From NCBI RefSeq assembly GCF_018446385.1, contig NC_056002.1, positions 38,515,671-38,579,670 on the forward strand: a stretch of 64,000 nucleotides of DNA, read 5' to 3'. Shown piece by piece: positions 42,940 through 55,279 of this stretch (positions are counted from its first letter, which is position 1; each line of letters begins with the position of its first letter). The stretch comes from Zingiber officinale (taxonomy: Eukaryota > Streptophyta > Magnoliopsida > Zingiberales > Zingiberaceae). The position numbers and the translations under genes are program-made. The notes below the pieces were generated by a model. That model made no database searches and was not told where the DNA came from. It saw only the letters and a program-made list of their open reading frames with translations.

Positions 42940-45900
42940 TCATATCGCTGCTCTTAAAGCTCCCCGTGCTACCTCCTTCTTCATCTCTGCTTCTTTTCCA
43001 CTCCCTCGGAAGTACATGTACACTTGCTGCAAAGATGATAACATGAATGAATCTCTAGCTAAAAAGACAGTTAAATACGTGGGGAAAAAAACTAAAAAAG
43101 TGGAAATCTTTTTCAGCTAAAGATCTCATTTATTGGAAAGAAACAGAATATATGCTGTTGAAATAAACAAATATGGAGCTGATAATGAGTTAGGGAAGGT
43201 AACCTGAATAACCCAGACACTGAGCAGTGATTCAAGGCAGAACATACCAAATCCAATGAAATAAAAGATCTACAAGCAAAGAGTTAGAGATTCAGTTCAG
43301 ACAAAGCTAGAAATAAAGAAAGAATCGGCTCTCAACATTAATGGAACAAGTTTTTCATTTTTCGCAGCCCATCATCTCTGTTTGGCATGACAAAACTGGC
43401 AGTAATAGCACTGAGGGAGGGTGATTCCCATTTGTTTATCAATAGTTTGGCCTAACTTGTTACAGGGACAAAGAACCACTAGGTTCGAGGTGCTTCTTAG
43501 TTATATGATGATACTGCCTTCTAGTAAATTTTTTTAGTGCATATAGTTATGTAATTGCATTTTCCAAATGAGTCAGAACATACCCCAACTAGGGCATGCT
43601 CACTGATGATATCCACCGCTGGCAAAATTCCTCTGCCACACCAAAGAGAAGACGACTATTATCACATTAGGAGATTTATTGGAAAAGGGCTTTCTAGAAT
43701 TACTTACGTCAATGATTTTCCCTTGAAAATAATTGGAGGAGCCACGGAAGCATAGATCACAAAACCAATATGAAGCTGCAGAAGAGACAATTGAACTTGG
43801 ATGAGTCACAAGGGACTCCATATTCACCTGTAATACTACAAAATGCTGAAGTAGACAAATAAAAAATTTACCAGGTAAAATAGAAAAAACCATCCAAAGT
43901 TCAAGGCACTTTCCGTCCTATTACAAGCGTCAAAATGTTGTCAATGTAAGTTTCTTACTTTGAGAATAAATAAGATGCTACCATATTCCACAATGAAAGT
44001 AGTAATTGACCATGTCCCAATGGGCCAGGCCGCAAAAGCATAGCACAGGTAGTAACAGGCCAGTATGAACCTACTCAAAATCAACAAAAATTTTGAAGTT
44101 GCTAGCAGATTGTGATTTTGGTATGGAATATGTTATGAGATATGAATAATTCATAATGGTAAATACAACTATTGGTATATGAAAAATATTTCAAAAACAA
44201 GATTGGATAATAATACCTCATGGCACGATAAAGAGGCTTATACCACAATACATAAGCTCCTGGTACACCTGAAATGAAGTAGATGATGGAAAGGAACCAG
44301 ATTGTGGCACCTAACCAAAAAAAAAGCAGCAATATCAGCTTCATTGTCTTATAATGTGATTTACTACACATAAATCAGTAATGTCAAACGGGGGATGGAA
44401 TCAAACTTCATTAGTACCTTCTCCCTTAATCCAAGCTGCAGTAACTGCTAGAATATTCCAAAACAGGCATACAGTTAATCCTGCAAGATAAAAATACTGA
44501 TGAGTTCCAGATTTTTGCAAAGCATTAGTAATAAGCATTCTACTGAGTTGTACAAGATCAACCCATCAAAATGATTTGGTTCTTTTAGGAAGCACCTTCA
44601 CTAATGCATCCTAAACATTAATTAAAATTTCCCTTAGTTTCATATTTATGTCAATTGACGAATACATTCCCCATGCCACCTTCACTAAATATCCATGCAT
44701 GCTAGACATTAGCACCCATACCACTACAAACATGAAATAACCGTGTATTGGGTAATTGATGATAGACATGCTAAAATGTGAATCCTTTATCAATCAATTA
44801 CTCTATTGGGGCTTGGTCAGATAGCACAATTCTGTGACCAGGAATCAAAGCTCATCAAAAAACGCAAGATAAAGGAATACATGGTGATGCTAAACATCTA
44901 GATTATTGTTGCATGATCATAGTTTTACAGTACAAATTCTTTCATTATTAAAGTAACATTGAACAGTCAGAGAGCATATATCAAAACATACCTAACAGCG
45001 ATGCGAACGCAAAGTACTGCAATCTTTGTAAGTGGATTGGTATCTCATTTGCAATATCATGATGAATAATTGGAAAGAAAGGTGGCCAATTTTGTTCCTC
45101 TATTACAATACCAGCTGCAAATGGAGAAGACTTCCTCATCTTCATAAAGATGTGGTAATTAACTAAAGTAAACCAAGCAATCAAAAGACAAAACTACGGA
45201 AGTGTCACCTCGTGCTGCAGCATCTTCTCTACGTTTAAGATCCTAGAAGGAAGAAAGAGCAACTTACAAAGACAGTTATAGAAAATATGATAGAAAACTG
45301 GTAGTTCAATGAAAGATATTCCAAGCATAGTCTAGAGTCTTTTACATCATTAGTCTCTACAACTAATAAGAACAACTAATGTAAAATTTGACTGGGTGAC
45401 TCCTTATCCCATAAGCTTAAGTTGTTGGGAAAGAGCTTAAGATTTAGACTTATAGTTTAGCTACACTTTCACAGTCAAGGCGGTCTAAACTTGTTATGAA
45501 GCGCATCAAGTCCTAGTGAAAACTAGACAAGCTTGTGGACAAACTCATGACGAGTGATTAAAGAAATGATATGAAAACAAATAGGGAAAAGTAACCATTG
45601 AACTTATGAGTATGACCATGCTTGATTTTATGTTAAGATTTACGATTTAGTGCAATATAAGACACAGAGCTGGTGAGTATAAGCGAAGGGATGGAAACCA
45701 CGTGGGAAATAGGTGGCCAACATTTGAAAGTATATACTGATAGCAGGGTGGCTAGCAGAAGCATGGAGAAGTATGAGAACATTCATCTGATTTGTGTAAA
45801 AACTGCAAAGAAAGTTAGAGACCGGCTATTGAGGGAGTGGACAGTTGAATGTGAACTCCTCCCAAGACAGAATCATGAGACGGATGGGTTAAGCAAAGAA

Positions 45901-48900
45901 GTCCAAAGAAAAAAAAAAACTAATAGTGTATTCATGGTGCAACATATGCCTCTATCCTCCAACTCATTTACAGAAGTAAATGGGGAGTGAATAAAAAGTC
46001 TATCGTTTCCAAAAGTTAAGCAATAATATTCAGACCGACAGGTCTGCTTTCAGACCCCAAAAAAGCTTTTACCCAGATATCAAAAGGTTAAGTTATAAGG
46101 AAAGGCAAAAATTGTAGACTTAATATTTAAGAAATAGCATATGCTCCAAAATTATAGCTATCAACAATGTTAGTGAAAATAGAACCGCATCCATCACAAA
46201 ATAGTGTGGCAACATAAAAGTATATATTAAAAGAAATAAAAAAAAAAAAGGGATAACCTTTACTTTGAAGAGAAAGCACTGGAAGAGGTCCAACTAAGTT
46301 TGCTGGACATTTTTAATGCAAGGTAGTAGGCATCGTCATTTAGGTCAAAGACATACCTTTTCCCTCTTATCGAGCTCGGCTTCCTTGGCCTGTAGTTCCT
46401 TCTCCTTTTTCTTGAGATCCTACATGGACAGATGAAAACATGAGAATTACATAAATAGATAATATCCTACAGATTCCAACACTGTCATAACCAATAGATG
46501 TTATGATGCCAACAAAGATGCAATCATTAGAAAACAATTTTTTTACAATTCAACATAAAAGTATGGATGAAGTAACTCTTTTGCAACACACAGGAGAGTT
46601 TACTTAAAATTTTAAATGTTAAGAAGCCTACAGCTACAAACATGATATCCTATCCCTTACAAATAAACGCAACAAGTAACCATGGATTTATGTCCACCTT
46701 TGTTGTATCCATGGGAATATCTATTGTTGCACCAAGGCGGTCATTGTAGAAATCAGCAGGTTCTGGAGGAAGAGGTGATAGCCTTGTGTTTAATGCCGGA
46801 GGAACACTTGCTGAGTTCTGAAGAGTTGAAAATAAATTGGTGGATTAGAATAGCTTGAAAATAAGAAATTTCTAGCAAAAACATTGAAAAAAAAAAAAGA
46901 AGATGCAAACAGAAGTAAGTTCATTTAATTGAGAAGATAGCTTCTTCACCAACATTCAAATAATTAAACTATCTAAATAGACTATGAAGGATAGCTTGAT
47001 AATATTTCTAATGAAGTAGAATGGGCCTCCAATAAATTACTATATTATGTAAGCTATGGTAACTCAGTGGCTAATAAGGTGAAACATAGAAAAATATCTC
47101 GCTGTTCAGGTTTCACTTTAAATTGGTAAACTCAAAGAACCTTTTTGAGAACTTTTGTGAAACAAAATCAGAATATTATCAAAGTCAATGATCTACCAAT
47201 CTACCAATAATTCAACAATCTGTTAAGTTTTGACTTTGTTAAATTTTTCTTTCCTCTCAAGTTTCTACCATTTTTCCCTTTCGTTCACTCTAGCCTACAA
47301 AGAAAGAACTTGGCCAAGGTTGAGGATCTATAGTTTAATCCATGTGAGATGTGACTATGTGAGAGGTGGACATGTTCCTTGAACTGGAACTTGTAAGGTT
47401 TTACTGTCATAAGTTTGTGCTGCTTACTTTTGGTAGTGTTGTATAATTGAGTCTCCTTTGGCGATGAGTATTGACCTGTCAATTTTCATTAAACTAAGTA
47501 AACTTTAAGTTTCGAATGTTCACTTTGATTTCTCTATTTTTGTAGCACTTCTATTCTGCTGTGTTCCTTTCTAACACTCGTGCATTTAATGTCCCTTTCA
47601 GCAGGAAATTTATTGAGTCTAAAAGACAACAATAATCTCAGAAATGAAGAACATTCTATCTAGCTATAGTGACTATGACCATATGCATTTAGCAGTGTAT
47701 AATTTACATCAATGACAAATTGCCAAAGAACAAAATCATGTTGAAGAGTCTTTCCAAAAAAAAAAAAATGAAGAGTTTTTGAATTATTAGAAATACTTTT
47801 AAGAATTACTAGATTTTTTAAACATGCCCTGAATAGGTTTAGTCCCAAATTGAGCATTTAATTATAGGAGTCCTACAAATATGGTGTAATAGTTATCTAG
47901 TCAATAATACTATGACCTTTATCCTTGCAACTTTGTATTACAGAGGGTGCTAACCTCAACCTATCAATCATATCAAAACAGTATGATCTCTCATCACCCA
48001 TCAATCATATTGCAAATAGATGTGCTAAATGAGTAGAGTTGCTAAAGACCCTGCATGACACATCCAGAGGCATAGGCTCATGCTAGGTGAAGCACGGTTG
48101 GCACATGTGAAGTGCTTGACATGGCCCATATTAAGTGTGTGTCATGCACAAAGATCCGCGCTAAGCATGACCTACATAACAAGTCCGGCATAGCTCACAT
48201 ATCAAGTTAGAGTATTATGGTTTAGCATACATATAAATATGATGTAACAATTCTTTTTTGAACAACAACACAATATTTATCCCTTTCAACTCTGGCTAAT
48301 CAGGATATATTGTTCAAGGCAAAATCCTGCAAACCAAAAGTCTGGAAATGTATAACTGAAGCATTTCTAGGCTCTACATTGTATGCCTAAATAATAGATC
48401 ATGCATTTCGATGTTGACTAATCACTGCATACAGGCTGTTAAAGGTTAAAGCTAATAAATAAACGTTTATAATGATTCAATTTATATAATTGGAATGGCA
48501 GCTATTAACCAGAAACATCTACAAGGTCCTAATCTTCCAGAAACCAATTAAAATATAGTCGACAGCCGCAGCAGAAGGTTTCTAAAACCTAATATCTCGA
48601 AAACTTGACCACGTTCCCATAAGTTTAATTTCAAACAAAGGGAAAAAAAAAGGATGAGAACCAGATCGAAAGTAAAAGACGCGAGCACGTCTACCAAACA
48701 ACTACATTCTGCGAATCGGAGTCGGCAAATTAAAATCAATCAAATTGTTCAAAATGCATTTCGCTTCGTAGAATTAGAGATTCACTGTATGAGGGATAAG
48801 AAATTCAAAAAAGAAACTAGGAATCACGAACGACAAACTCGTCAAGAGAGAGCAATGCGGCAAGATCGACTGCGAACTCGACTCACCGAGAAAGGGTTAA

Positions 48901-48946
48901 CCTCCTCCTCCTCTTCGAAGGGATTGCTATCATAACGCCTCGCCAT
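42940..48946 (-). CDS. SCAMP: Secretory carrier-associated membrane protein (SCAMP)
   Basis: Plant SCAMPs are four-span membrane proteins of trans-Golgi, secretory vesicles and plasma membrane that take part in vesicle traffic. Twelve exons: 48946-48887, 46817-46698, 46419-46357, 45242-45209, 45114-44992, 44480-44418, 44310-44217, 43917-43872, 43775-43708, 43632-43584, 43269-43204 and 43026-42940. All introns are GT-AG, phases join without error, and the sum is 873 bp, 290 residues, the usual family length. In order: N-terminal NPF repeats ([20 protein letters not shown]), a coiled coil ([19 protein letters not shown]), the amphipathic [13 protein letters not shown] segment, four hydrophobic spans starting [12 protein letters not shown], and the C-terminal [18 protein letters not shown] tail. 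The first intron is about 2 kb. Start is the first ATG, followed directly by the conserved N terminus. It looks functional. Confidence 0.95.
43959..44070 (-). other. Cryptic exon-like segment in SCAMP intron 7
   Basis: Between exons 7 and 8 an open, hydrophobic sense-strand stretch of about 37 codons follows a TTTTGAGTAG acceptor-like site and ends before GTAGCA (at 43981) or the better donor GTAAGA (at 43958). Known SCAMPs have nothing at this place, and exons 7 and 8 join in frame without it. Neither possible length (89 or 112 bp) is a multiple of three, so inclusion would shift the frame. It may be chance, a decayed exon, or a regulated frame-breaking exon. Confidence 0.35.
45673..45990 (+). 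pseudogene. Possible RNase H-like fragment in SCAMP intron 3
   Basis: An open frame of 105 codons on the strand opposite to SCAMP. The phrases [19 protein letters not shown] and [17 protein letters not shown] follow the spacing of the RNase H domain found in Tat-type gypsy elements and in RVT_3 proteins (conserved YTDS aspartate, then a basic-N-x-x-D-x-LS motif). It has no start context or partner domains. Either a short retroelement scrap or chance similarity. Confidence 0.35.
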
Positions 48947-50740
48947 GCGCTGAAGGGAACTCTTCTGCCGGATCCGGAGAAGAGAAGCAGATGAAGTGGA
49001 GAAGGATGGAGATCTCGCAAGAAGATGGGAGGGGAGGGCAGGGGAAGAGGGTTTGGAATTGAAACCGTGAGTTGGATCTGGTTTTGTAATTGCAAGAACG
49101 CCGTTCTAATTGAAAGAAAGAGGAGGGTAATTGCCGTTTTCTTACTCAATTTGGTGGCCTTAATCTAATTAATTACTGGAATAGCAAATCTACTCATATG
49201 TCTACTAAAAATATCACGATTCATGATATTTTGTGGTGGCAAGTTGTGTGGGATAGATTTAGAGGGGATAATGGATCTGATTTGATTTGAATTTTATATT
49301 TTTTCTCTTCATATTTATTGGGTAGAAGATATTCATCCTCATATTCATATATATTAAAAAATATATATTTCTATATTAATATATTTCTTCTTTTAATTTA
49401 ACTATCATAATTCATGTTAAAATTAACATTATATTAAAAAATAAATTAAATATTTATATAATCTACTTCTAATATTTTTTAAAAAAAATACTTAAGAAAA
49501 TAAAATTTATATATATATAACATCAAAAATATATAATTCCTTCATACCCCTCGGAGTCGAATATCAAATCCTTCAGTTCGAAGAATAGGATCATCCCTAT
49601 ATGGAATTGTGTGCCTCACTCAGTGTAAATTCTTTTTAAAAACTTTAAATTTTAAGAAACATTGAAAAAACACTCTTAATTACTAAATTCTCGAAAGGAC
49701 ATAAAAAAAATCAAAGGACGTCATATTTTTTTATTTAAAAATATTTTTATTTTAATAGTATCATAGGAGCTACAATGAAATTTTTTTAATTACTATAATT
49801 ATCAAAGGTGTTAATATATATTTTTTAAAATTTAATCAGGTCAAAAATACTATATACAATATATTTACATTAAAAAAATTCTTTCGATTATGGACAAGAA
49901 AGCGAAGCGTTCGATCGTGGGCTGAAATTTCCCCCATTATAAAATTTTCAATTTTTTTTAATATTGTCATAATCTTCATATTCCTTTGAAATTTTAGAAT
50001 AAATTTGAGACTGCTTGCAGTTGAACCCAAGTCCTAACTAAAACGACGTTCAGGGAGGGAAGTTAACTCGACGACTCCCAGGACAGGACATGTCAATGCC
50101 CGACAAGAAAGCAATGCCAATATACATGGCACCGTCCATGGTGGCAGAAAGACTACGTTCGCCCCCGGCGTACATGGCACCGTCATCTCTTAATTGAAGA
50201 ATGCGTGAGCCTGCCATCATTCACGTGCTACGTTGTATCTGTGAGATATCAAGTTGGACCAAAGCTTGGAAAGGCATCTCGAAATGATTCAAACATAAGG
50301 TCAATACTTGAGAAAGCAACCTCTCTACTGCCGTGAGAGCAACAGGGGCAGCAGCATGCTTCTTTGAAGTCCATAAAGAGACCTATACACAATGTGTGAC
50401 ATTACCAAATAGTCAAGGTGGCTCCCAGACACAAGAGAGTTCAGATTTGCTAAGTGGAACTCGTGTTCGCTGGATTCTGGGGACTTGGCGGACTCTGGTT
50501 TTCGGTGAATTAGCAATGCTCGTGAGAATGTGGGCTGGGAGCAGAAGCAGGATACGCGATGAAAGTCGGTGTGCTATGGCCAGGCATCAGCACAGATACC
50601 TCCTTTGAATACATTGAAATCTGAAAATATGGAGAAGTTTCACATATTGAAGTTACAGGTCGACATCTCAGTTCCTACAATGTGAAAATTTCCAAGCAAA
50701 TGCGTTCTATATAGAGTTTGATACGACAATTTGCAATTTG
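48947..50740. other. SCAMP promoter side and intergenic DNA
   Basis: 48947-49140 is G/A-rich on the plus strand and, read toward SCAMP, would be its C/T-rich leader; no clear TATA box is seen. 49260-49880 is very AT-rich. 50040-50630 is more balanced in composition and holds a duplicated TACATGGCACCGTC phrase (50123 and 50172) and a 91-codon open frame without recognisable domains. Confidence 0.5.
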
Positions 50741-50754
50741 TGAACAAACAAACA

Positions 50755-52536
50755 ATAGCCAAGAAACAAGCTAAGAAAGTAATGAGTGAAGCAAAAAATG
50801 AAACTTTTGAACGGTTATATCAAAAATTGGATACAAAAGAAGGGGAAAAAGATATTTATAGAATAGCTAAAGCGAGAGAAAGAAAAACAAGAGATCTTAG
50901 CCAAATAAAATGTATTAAAGATGAATGTAATAGGGTATTAGTAAGCGATGAAGAAATAAAAGAGCGGTGGAAGAGGTATTTTCATCAACTTTTTAATGAA
51001 GGTTTAGGAGACCAACTTAACTTAGGTAATTTAATTAGGTCAAATGAGCATCGAAATTTTAATTTTTATCGTAGAATTCAAACTTCAGAAGTAAAACAAG
51101 TTTTAAATGAGATGCACAATGGAAAAGCCGTTGGACCAGATGATATTCCGATAGAGGTATGGAAGTGCTTAGGGAAACAAGGTATTGAATGGCTTACAAA
51201 ATTATTTAACATGATATTGAAAACGAAAAAAATGTCTGATCAATGGAGGATAAGTACTCTAGTTCCCTTATATAAGAATAAGGGAGACGTACAAAATTGT
51301 GCAAACTATAGGGGTATTAAACTAATGAGTCATACTATGAAACTTTGGGAAAAAGTAATAGAAAAAAGATTAAGGAAGGAGACCACAGTGACAGAAAATC
51401 AATTTGGGTTCATGCCTGGAAGGTCGACAATAGAAGCTATACATCTTCTTAGACAATTAATTGAAAAATATCGGGAGCAAAAACAAGATCTACACATGGT
51501 ATTCATTGACTTAGAAAAAGCGTATGATAGAGTCCCAAGAGAAATTATATGGAGAATTTTAGAAAAGAGAGGTGTTAGCGTAACATATATTGAACTAATT
51601 AAGGATATGTATGAGGATGTAACGACCAGAGTAAAGACTTCAGGCGGAGTAACTGAAGCATTTCCAATAAAGATAGGGTTACATCAAGGATCAGCTCTAA
51701 GTCCCTATCTTTATAATTACGAACTCATTGCACACATTCAAGACACAGTACCGTGGTGCATGTTGTTTGCAGATGATATTATTTTGGTAGATGAGACACG
51801 TGAAGGAGTAAATGCTAAGCTAGAATCTTGGAGGGAAACACTAGAAGGGAAAGGTTTTAAGCTTAGTAGATTAAAGACAGAATATATGGAATTTAAGTTT
51901 AGCAATATTAGAAGTAATGAAACAATTGTTAAGATAGGAGAGGACGAGTTGCCTGGAACCGAGAGATTTAAATATTTAGGATCATTTTTACAAAATGATG
52001 GAGGGATTGAGAGAGATGTCTTACATAGAATACAAGCAGGATGGGTGAAATGGAGGGGAGCGTCGAGTGTTTTATGTGACCGTAAAGTACCTCTTAAACT
52101 TAAAGGTAAGTTCTATAAAATCGCAGTTAGACCTGCTATGTTATATGGAGCTGAATGTTGGGCTATGACTCGAGCACATGAGCAGAAGATGAGAGTTGCA
52201 GAGATGAGGATGTTAAGGTGGATGTGTGGACATACGAGGATGGACAAAATAAGAAATGAGAGCATTAGAGAGAAAGTAGGAGTTGCATCTATTGAGGAAA
52301 AACTCAGAGAGACACGTTTAAGATGGTACGGACATGTACTTAGACGACCAATAAATGCTCCAGTTAGGCGATGTGAAACTATGATAAACATGCATATAAA
52401 ACGAGGAAGAGGAAGACCAAAAAAGACTTGGTTAGCAACAATAAAACAAGATAAAATTTATTTAAATATAGATTATGATATAATAGGAGATAGAGCTCAA
52501 TGGCGTAAAAGGATTCATACAGCCGACCCCACTTAG
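50755..52536 (+). CDS. LINE ORF2 C-terminal part: reverse transcriptase
   Basis: About 593 codons remain open from the insertion border to the stop at 52534. The upstream ATG at 50731 lies in the target site and is fortuitous. Motifs in order: GKAVGPDDIPIEVWKCLG, FRISTLVPLYKNKGD-like block with VPLYKNKGD, NYRGIKLMSH, ENQFGFMPGRSTIEAI, the first catalytic aspartate in FIDLEKAYDRVPRE, GLHQGSALSP, and the second in FADDIILV (about 51767). After SPYLY a few residues seem deleted in frame compared with the family's usual length before HIQDTVPW. A C-terminal segment with CGHTRMDKIRNESIREKVGV and GRGRPKKTW follows. Without the N-terminal endonuclease the protein could not complete target-primed insertion by itself. 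Confidence 0.88.
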   Translation: MAKKQAKKVMSEAKNETFERLYQKLDTKEGEKDIYRIAKARERKTRDLSQIKCIKDECNRVLVSDEEIKERWKRYFHQLFNEGLGDQLNLGNLIRSNEHRNFNFYRRIQTSEVKQVLNEMHNGKAVGPDDIPIEVWKCLGKQGIEWLTKLFNMILKTKKMSDQWRISTLVPLYKNKGDVQNCANYRGIKLMSHTMKLWEKVIEKRLRKETTVTENQFGFMPGRSTIEAIHLLRQLIEKYREQKQDLHMVFIDLEKAYDRVPREIIWRILEKRGVSVTYIELIKDMYEDVTTRVKTSGGVTEAFPIKIGLHQGSALSPYLYNYELIAHIQDTVPWCMLFADDIILVDETREGVNAKLESWRETLEGKGFKLSRLKTEYMEFKFSNIRSNETIVKIGEDELPGTERFKYLGSFLQNDGGIERDVLHRIQAGWVKWRGASSVLCDRKVPLKLKGKFYKIAVRPAMLYGAECWAMTRAHEQKMRVAEMRMLRWMCGHTRMDKIRNESIREKVGVASIEEKLRETRLRWYGHVLRRPINAPVRRCETMINMHIKRGRGRPKKTWLATIKQDKIYLNIDYDIIGDRAQWRKRIHTADPT

Positions 52537-52569
52537 TGGGAAAAGGCTTGGTTGTTGTTGTTGTTGTGT
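50755..52569 (+). mobile_element. RTE-type LINE, 5'-truncated
   Basis: Flanked by the 14-bp repeat TGAACAAACAAACA at 50741-50754 and 52570-52583, which gives exact limits. The 3' end is GCCGACCCCACTTAGTGGG followed by a GTT-repeat tail (52551-52567), typical of plant RTE-clade elements and different from the poly(A) tail of L1 elements. The endonuclease half is missing, as expected from incomplete reverse transcription. The perfect duplication and the open frame point to a fairly recent insertion. Confidence 0.92.
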
Positions 52570-52583
52570 TGAACAAACAAACA

Positions 52584-52835
52584 CTAGATGCATTCACTAT
52601 TTTTGTAACATTGTTGAGCAGGAGATGAATAACATCGTGTTTTTTTTTTTTTGCTTGGCAAGTTTTATGGTGTAAAGAATTGAGAATTAGCAAGTGAAAT
52701 ATTAAGGTAGAAAAATGGGAGACCATAACTGAAAATCACACCACACATTTGACTCGGAGGCAACACAACGGAAAACAAACTGCTTCAAAAAGAATAAAAG
52801 GAATCCACTTGTGAAGTGAGCAATAGGACATTATT
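52584..52835. other. Spacer between LINE and gypsy element
   Basis: Short unassigned sequence with a T12 run near 52640. No coding signal. Confidence 0.6.
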
Positions 52836-54372
52836 TGATCATGTCTAAAACGATGAGATGGCGCGTTAGCTCCGACGACTAAGAAATGATAAGCTTCTCA
52901 AGATATGAAGAAATTCTCCGATGATCTTGCACACACTCAGACAATCCAACAAAATGTTAGTGATTTAAGATCGGGATAGAAATCCCTATCTAAGTCCTCC
53001 GACACTCAAGTCAGTTCCTTGCTCAAATGTGGAAGAAGAAAAATAGTAACAAAAAATGCCAGGAAGTCTAGTTTCAAATGCAAGTGCTTGTGTTTGCATA
53101 CCTTACCAACGGAGGGAATTCTCCTTTTTATATCACCTCACATAACCTCTGTGATCATAAGGTGGTCCCCGATCTATTAGAGTTTATTAGAACATGAGAA
53201 AAATATAACCTGGATTTCGTGCAATAATCCCTCGAGAAATCTTTTTTTACCCCAAATGTACCCTCTTTGTTATTTATGACTTGAATCCTTGATATGATAA
53301 CACATGCAAAAGAGTATATCGTTGTAACTGCTTAAAGAACGAAAAAATTTCGAGAGAATATTTCCTGACAAATTTGCCAGACTCTCATAAAGTTATCGAC
53401 TGCTTGTCTGTTTAGATATATATTGGGCGATCATTAAGTTCGTCGTATTTTGAGAATGCCCCTTCTATTGAATGTATCTTGGCCAATCATGAAGCTGGTC
53501 GTGCATTAAAAATATCTTCTATTGAATATATCTCGACCTGTCATAAAGTCGATCGTGCATTAAAAGTATCTTCTGTTGAATGTATCTCACCCGGTCAAAA
53601 GCTGGTCGTGCATTAAGAGTATCTTCTATTGAATATATCTCGGTCGGTCATAAAGTCGGTCGTACATTAAGAGTATCTTCTGTTGAATGTATCTAAGTCA
53701 ATCATAAAGTCAATCGTGTATTAAGAGTACCTTCTATTGAATGTATCTTAAAACTCGCTCGGACGTTGGTCGATCAAGCGCACACAGAGAGTATTTCGCT
53801 CGATAGGCTTTACCCAATCGAGCGCACACAAAGAGTCTTTCGCTTGGTCAGCCTTCGTTCGACTAATCATATGTTAAGAACCATGTATGGTGCTAAGTGC
53901 TTTTATGCTCGCTCAGTTGATTTTGCCCGGTCGAGCGCACACAAAAAGTATTTCGCTCGGTCGACCTTCGCTCAACTAATCATATGTTAAGAACCCTGTA
54001 TGGTACTAAGTGCTTTTATGCTCGCTCGGTCGACCTTGCCCGATCAAGCACACATAGAAAGTATTTCGCTCGGTCAGCATTCGCTCAGCTAATCATATGT
54101 TAAGAACCTTGTATGGTGTTATGCGCTTTTATGCTCACTCGGTAGACCTTGCCCGATCAAGCGCACACAAAAAGTATTTCGCTCAGTCAGCCTTTGCCCG
54201 GCCGATCATATATTATATCCTAACTAAGACTAAGCATCTCTAGGCCCGGTCGATTCTTCCCGTCCGATCCTATGTAGGGAAACTCATGCTCGATCAAGTT
54301 CGGGCATCAACCCATCCTCTTGACTTTAGCTCCCACTTTACCTAAAAGGCTCGCTCATCATAACTCGTATCA
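52836..54372 (-). repeat. 3' LTR of the Tat-type element
   Basis: Matches 59311-60846 over its whole length with frequent substitutions and small indels. Two tandem arrays lie within: about six 57-bp units at 53440-53760 (TCTTCTGTTGAATGTATCTC with GGTCATAAAGTCGGTCGTGC) and about four 112-bp units at 53770-54215 (GCGCACACAGAAAGTATTTC, AATCATATGTTAAGAACC, GTGCTTTTATGCTCGCTC). Confidence 0.88.
53440..54215. repeat. Two adjacent tandem arrays in the 3' LTR
   Basis: 57-bp array followed directly by the ~112-bp array. Both contain CGGTCGNNC and CTCGGTCG phrases, so they may share an origin. The 112-bp units are marked by GTGCTTTTATG-like phrases at about 53897, 54009 and 54124. Confidence 0.87.
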
Positions 54373-54499
54373 CTACCTCTCCCTCAAGTTTAGTCGAAGG
54401 TGTAACCGACTGAATATACTCAAGTTCTAGTTTTGTTCACTTGTCATACTTATGGGAATTTTCTCAAGTTCACCAATGAATATTCAATACTTATTTATC

Positions 54500-55150
54500 T
54501 AGTTTATTATTCTACACTTTCCCTTTTTTTTTTCTTCAATTATACCTAGAGAACTGCACAACCTTTTCAAAATTCTCTCGTTGATTACCACAGCTTGCCC
54601 ATTACTACATGAGTATGCCACAGAGGTGAAAGCTTGTGTAATACCATATCCCAAACATCATTCTCGAATTATTTTACCTTGAAATTATCTTCCATTATCG
54701 GAAATCAACTTATGTGGAATATTAAATATGCAAATAATATGTTTCCATAAGAACTTAATTACTACCTGTTCAGTAATTTTGGCCAATGGTTCAACTTCCA
54801 TCCATTTTGAAAAATAATCCACAGCTACCAATAAAAATCTTCTCTGAGCATGTGCAATAGAGAATGGTCCTACTATATTCATACTCTATTGATCAAAAGG
54901 ACATGATACAATGGAAGTTTTCAATAATTTAGTAGGGTGATAAAGAATATTATGATGTTTCTGATAAGAAAAATATGTTCTCACCAATTGTGTAGCATCT
55001 ATTTACAAAGTGGGCCAAAAATATCCTGCTAATAATATTTTTCTAACAAGAGACCGACCCCCATATGATTACCACAAGAGTCTTGATGTGCCTCCTATAA
55101 GATATACTGCATGTCATTGGATCATATACACTTAAGTAAAGGACAGGAGA
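54500..55150 (-). pseudogene. Integrase remnant of the Tat-type element
   Basis: Minus-strand phrases MNIVGPFSIAHAQRRFLLVA, VDYFSKWMEVEPLAKIT (first part of the catalytic core), ISDNGR (second catalytic aspartate), then IREWCLGYGITQAFTSVAY and SNGQA follow the order of a gypsy integrase core, with stops and frameshifts between. The N-terminal zinc-finger part (above 54900) is barely recognisable, and the C-terminal domain is missing. Confidence 0.85.
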
Positions 55151-55279
55151 AAGCTCTTTTATGATGATAATCTCCAATCATAGTAAACTATCCGACTCTT
55201 TTCTTGAGCATACGCACTTGTTCTCCATCAGTGGGTAGAACGCTATGTTGCAAGAGTAGAATAATCGGTGTCCTCCAAT

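Noticed and set aside
48654..48935. 93-codon plus-strand frame overlapping SCAMP exon 1
   Set aside because: Antisense shadow. The minus strand carries the conserved SCAMP start with a good splice donor.
50333..50608. 91-codon plus-strand frame in more balanced DNA
   Set aside because: No domain, no splice context and no homology recognised; kept only as part of the intergenic description.
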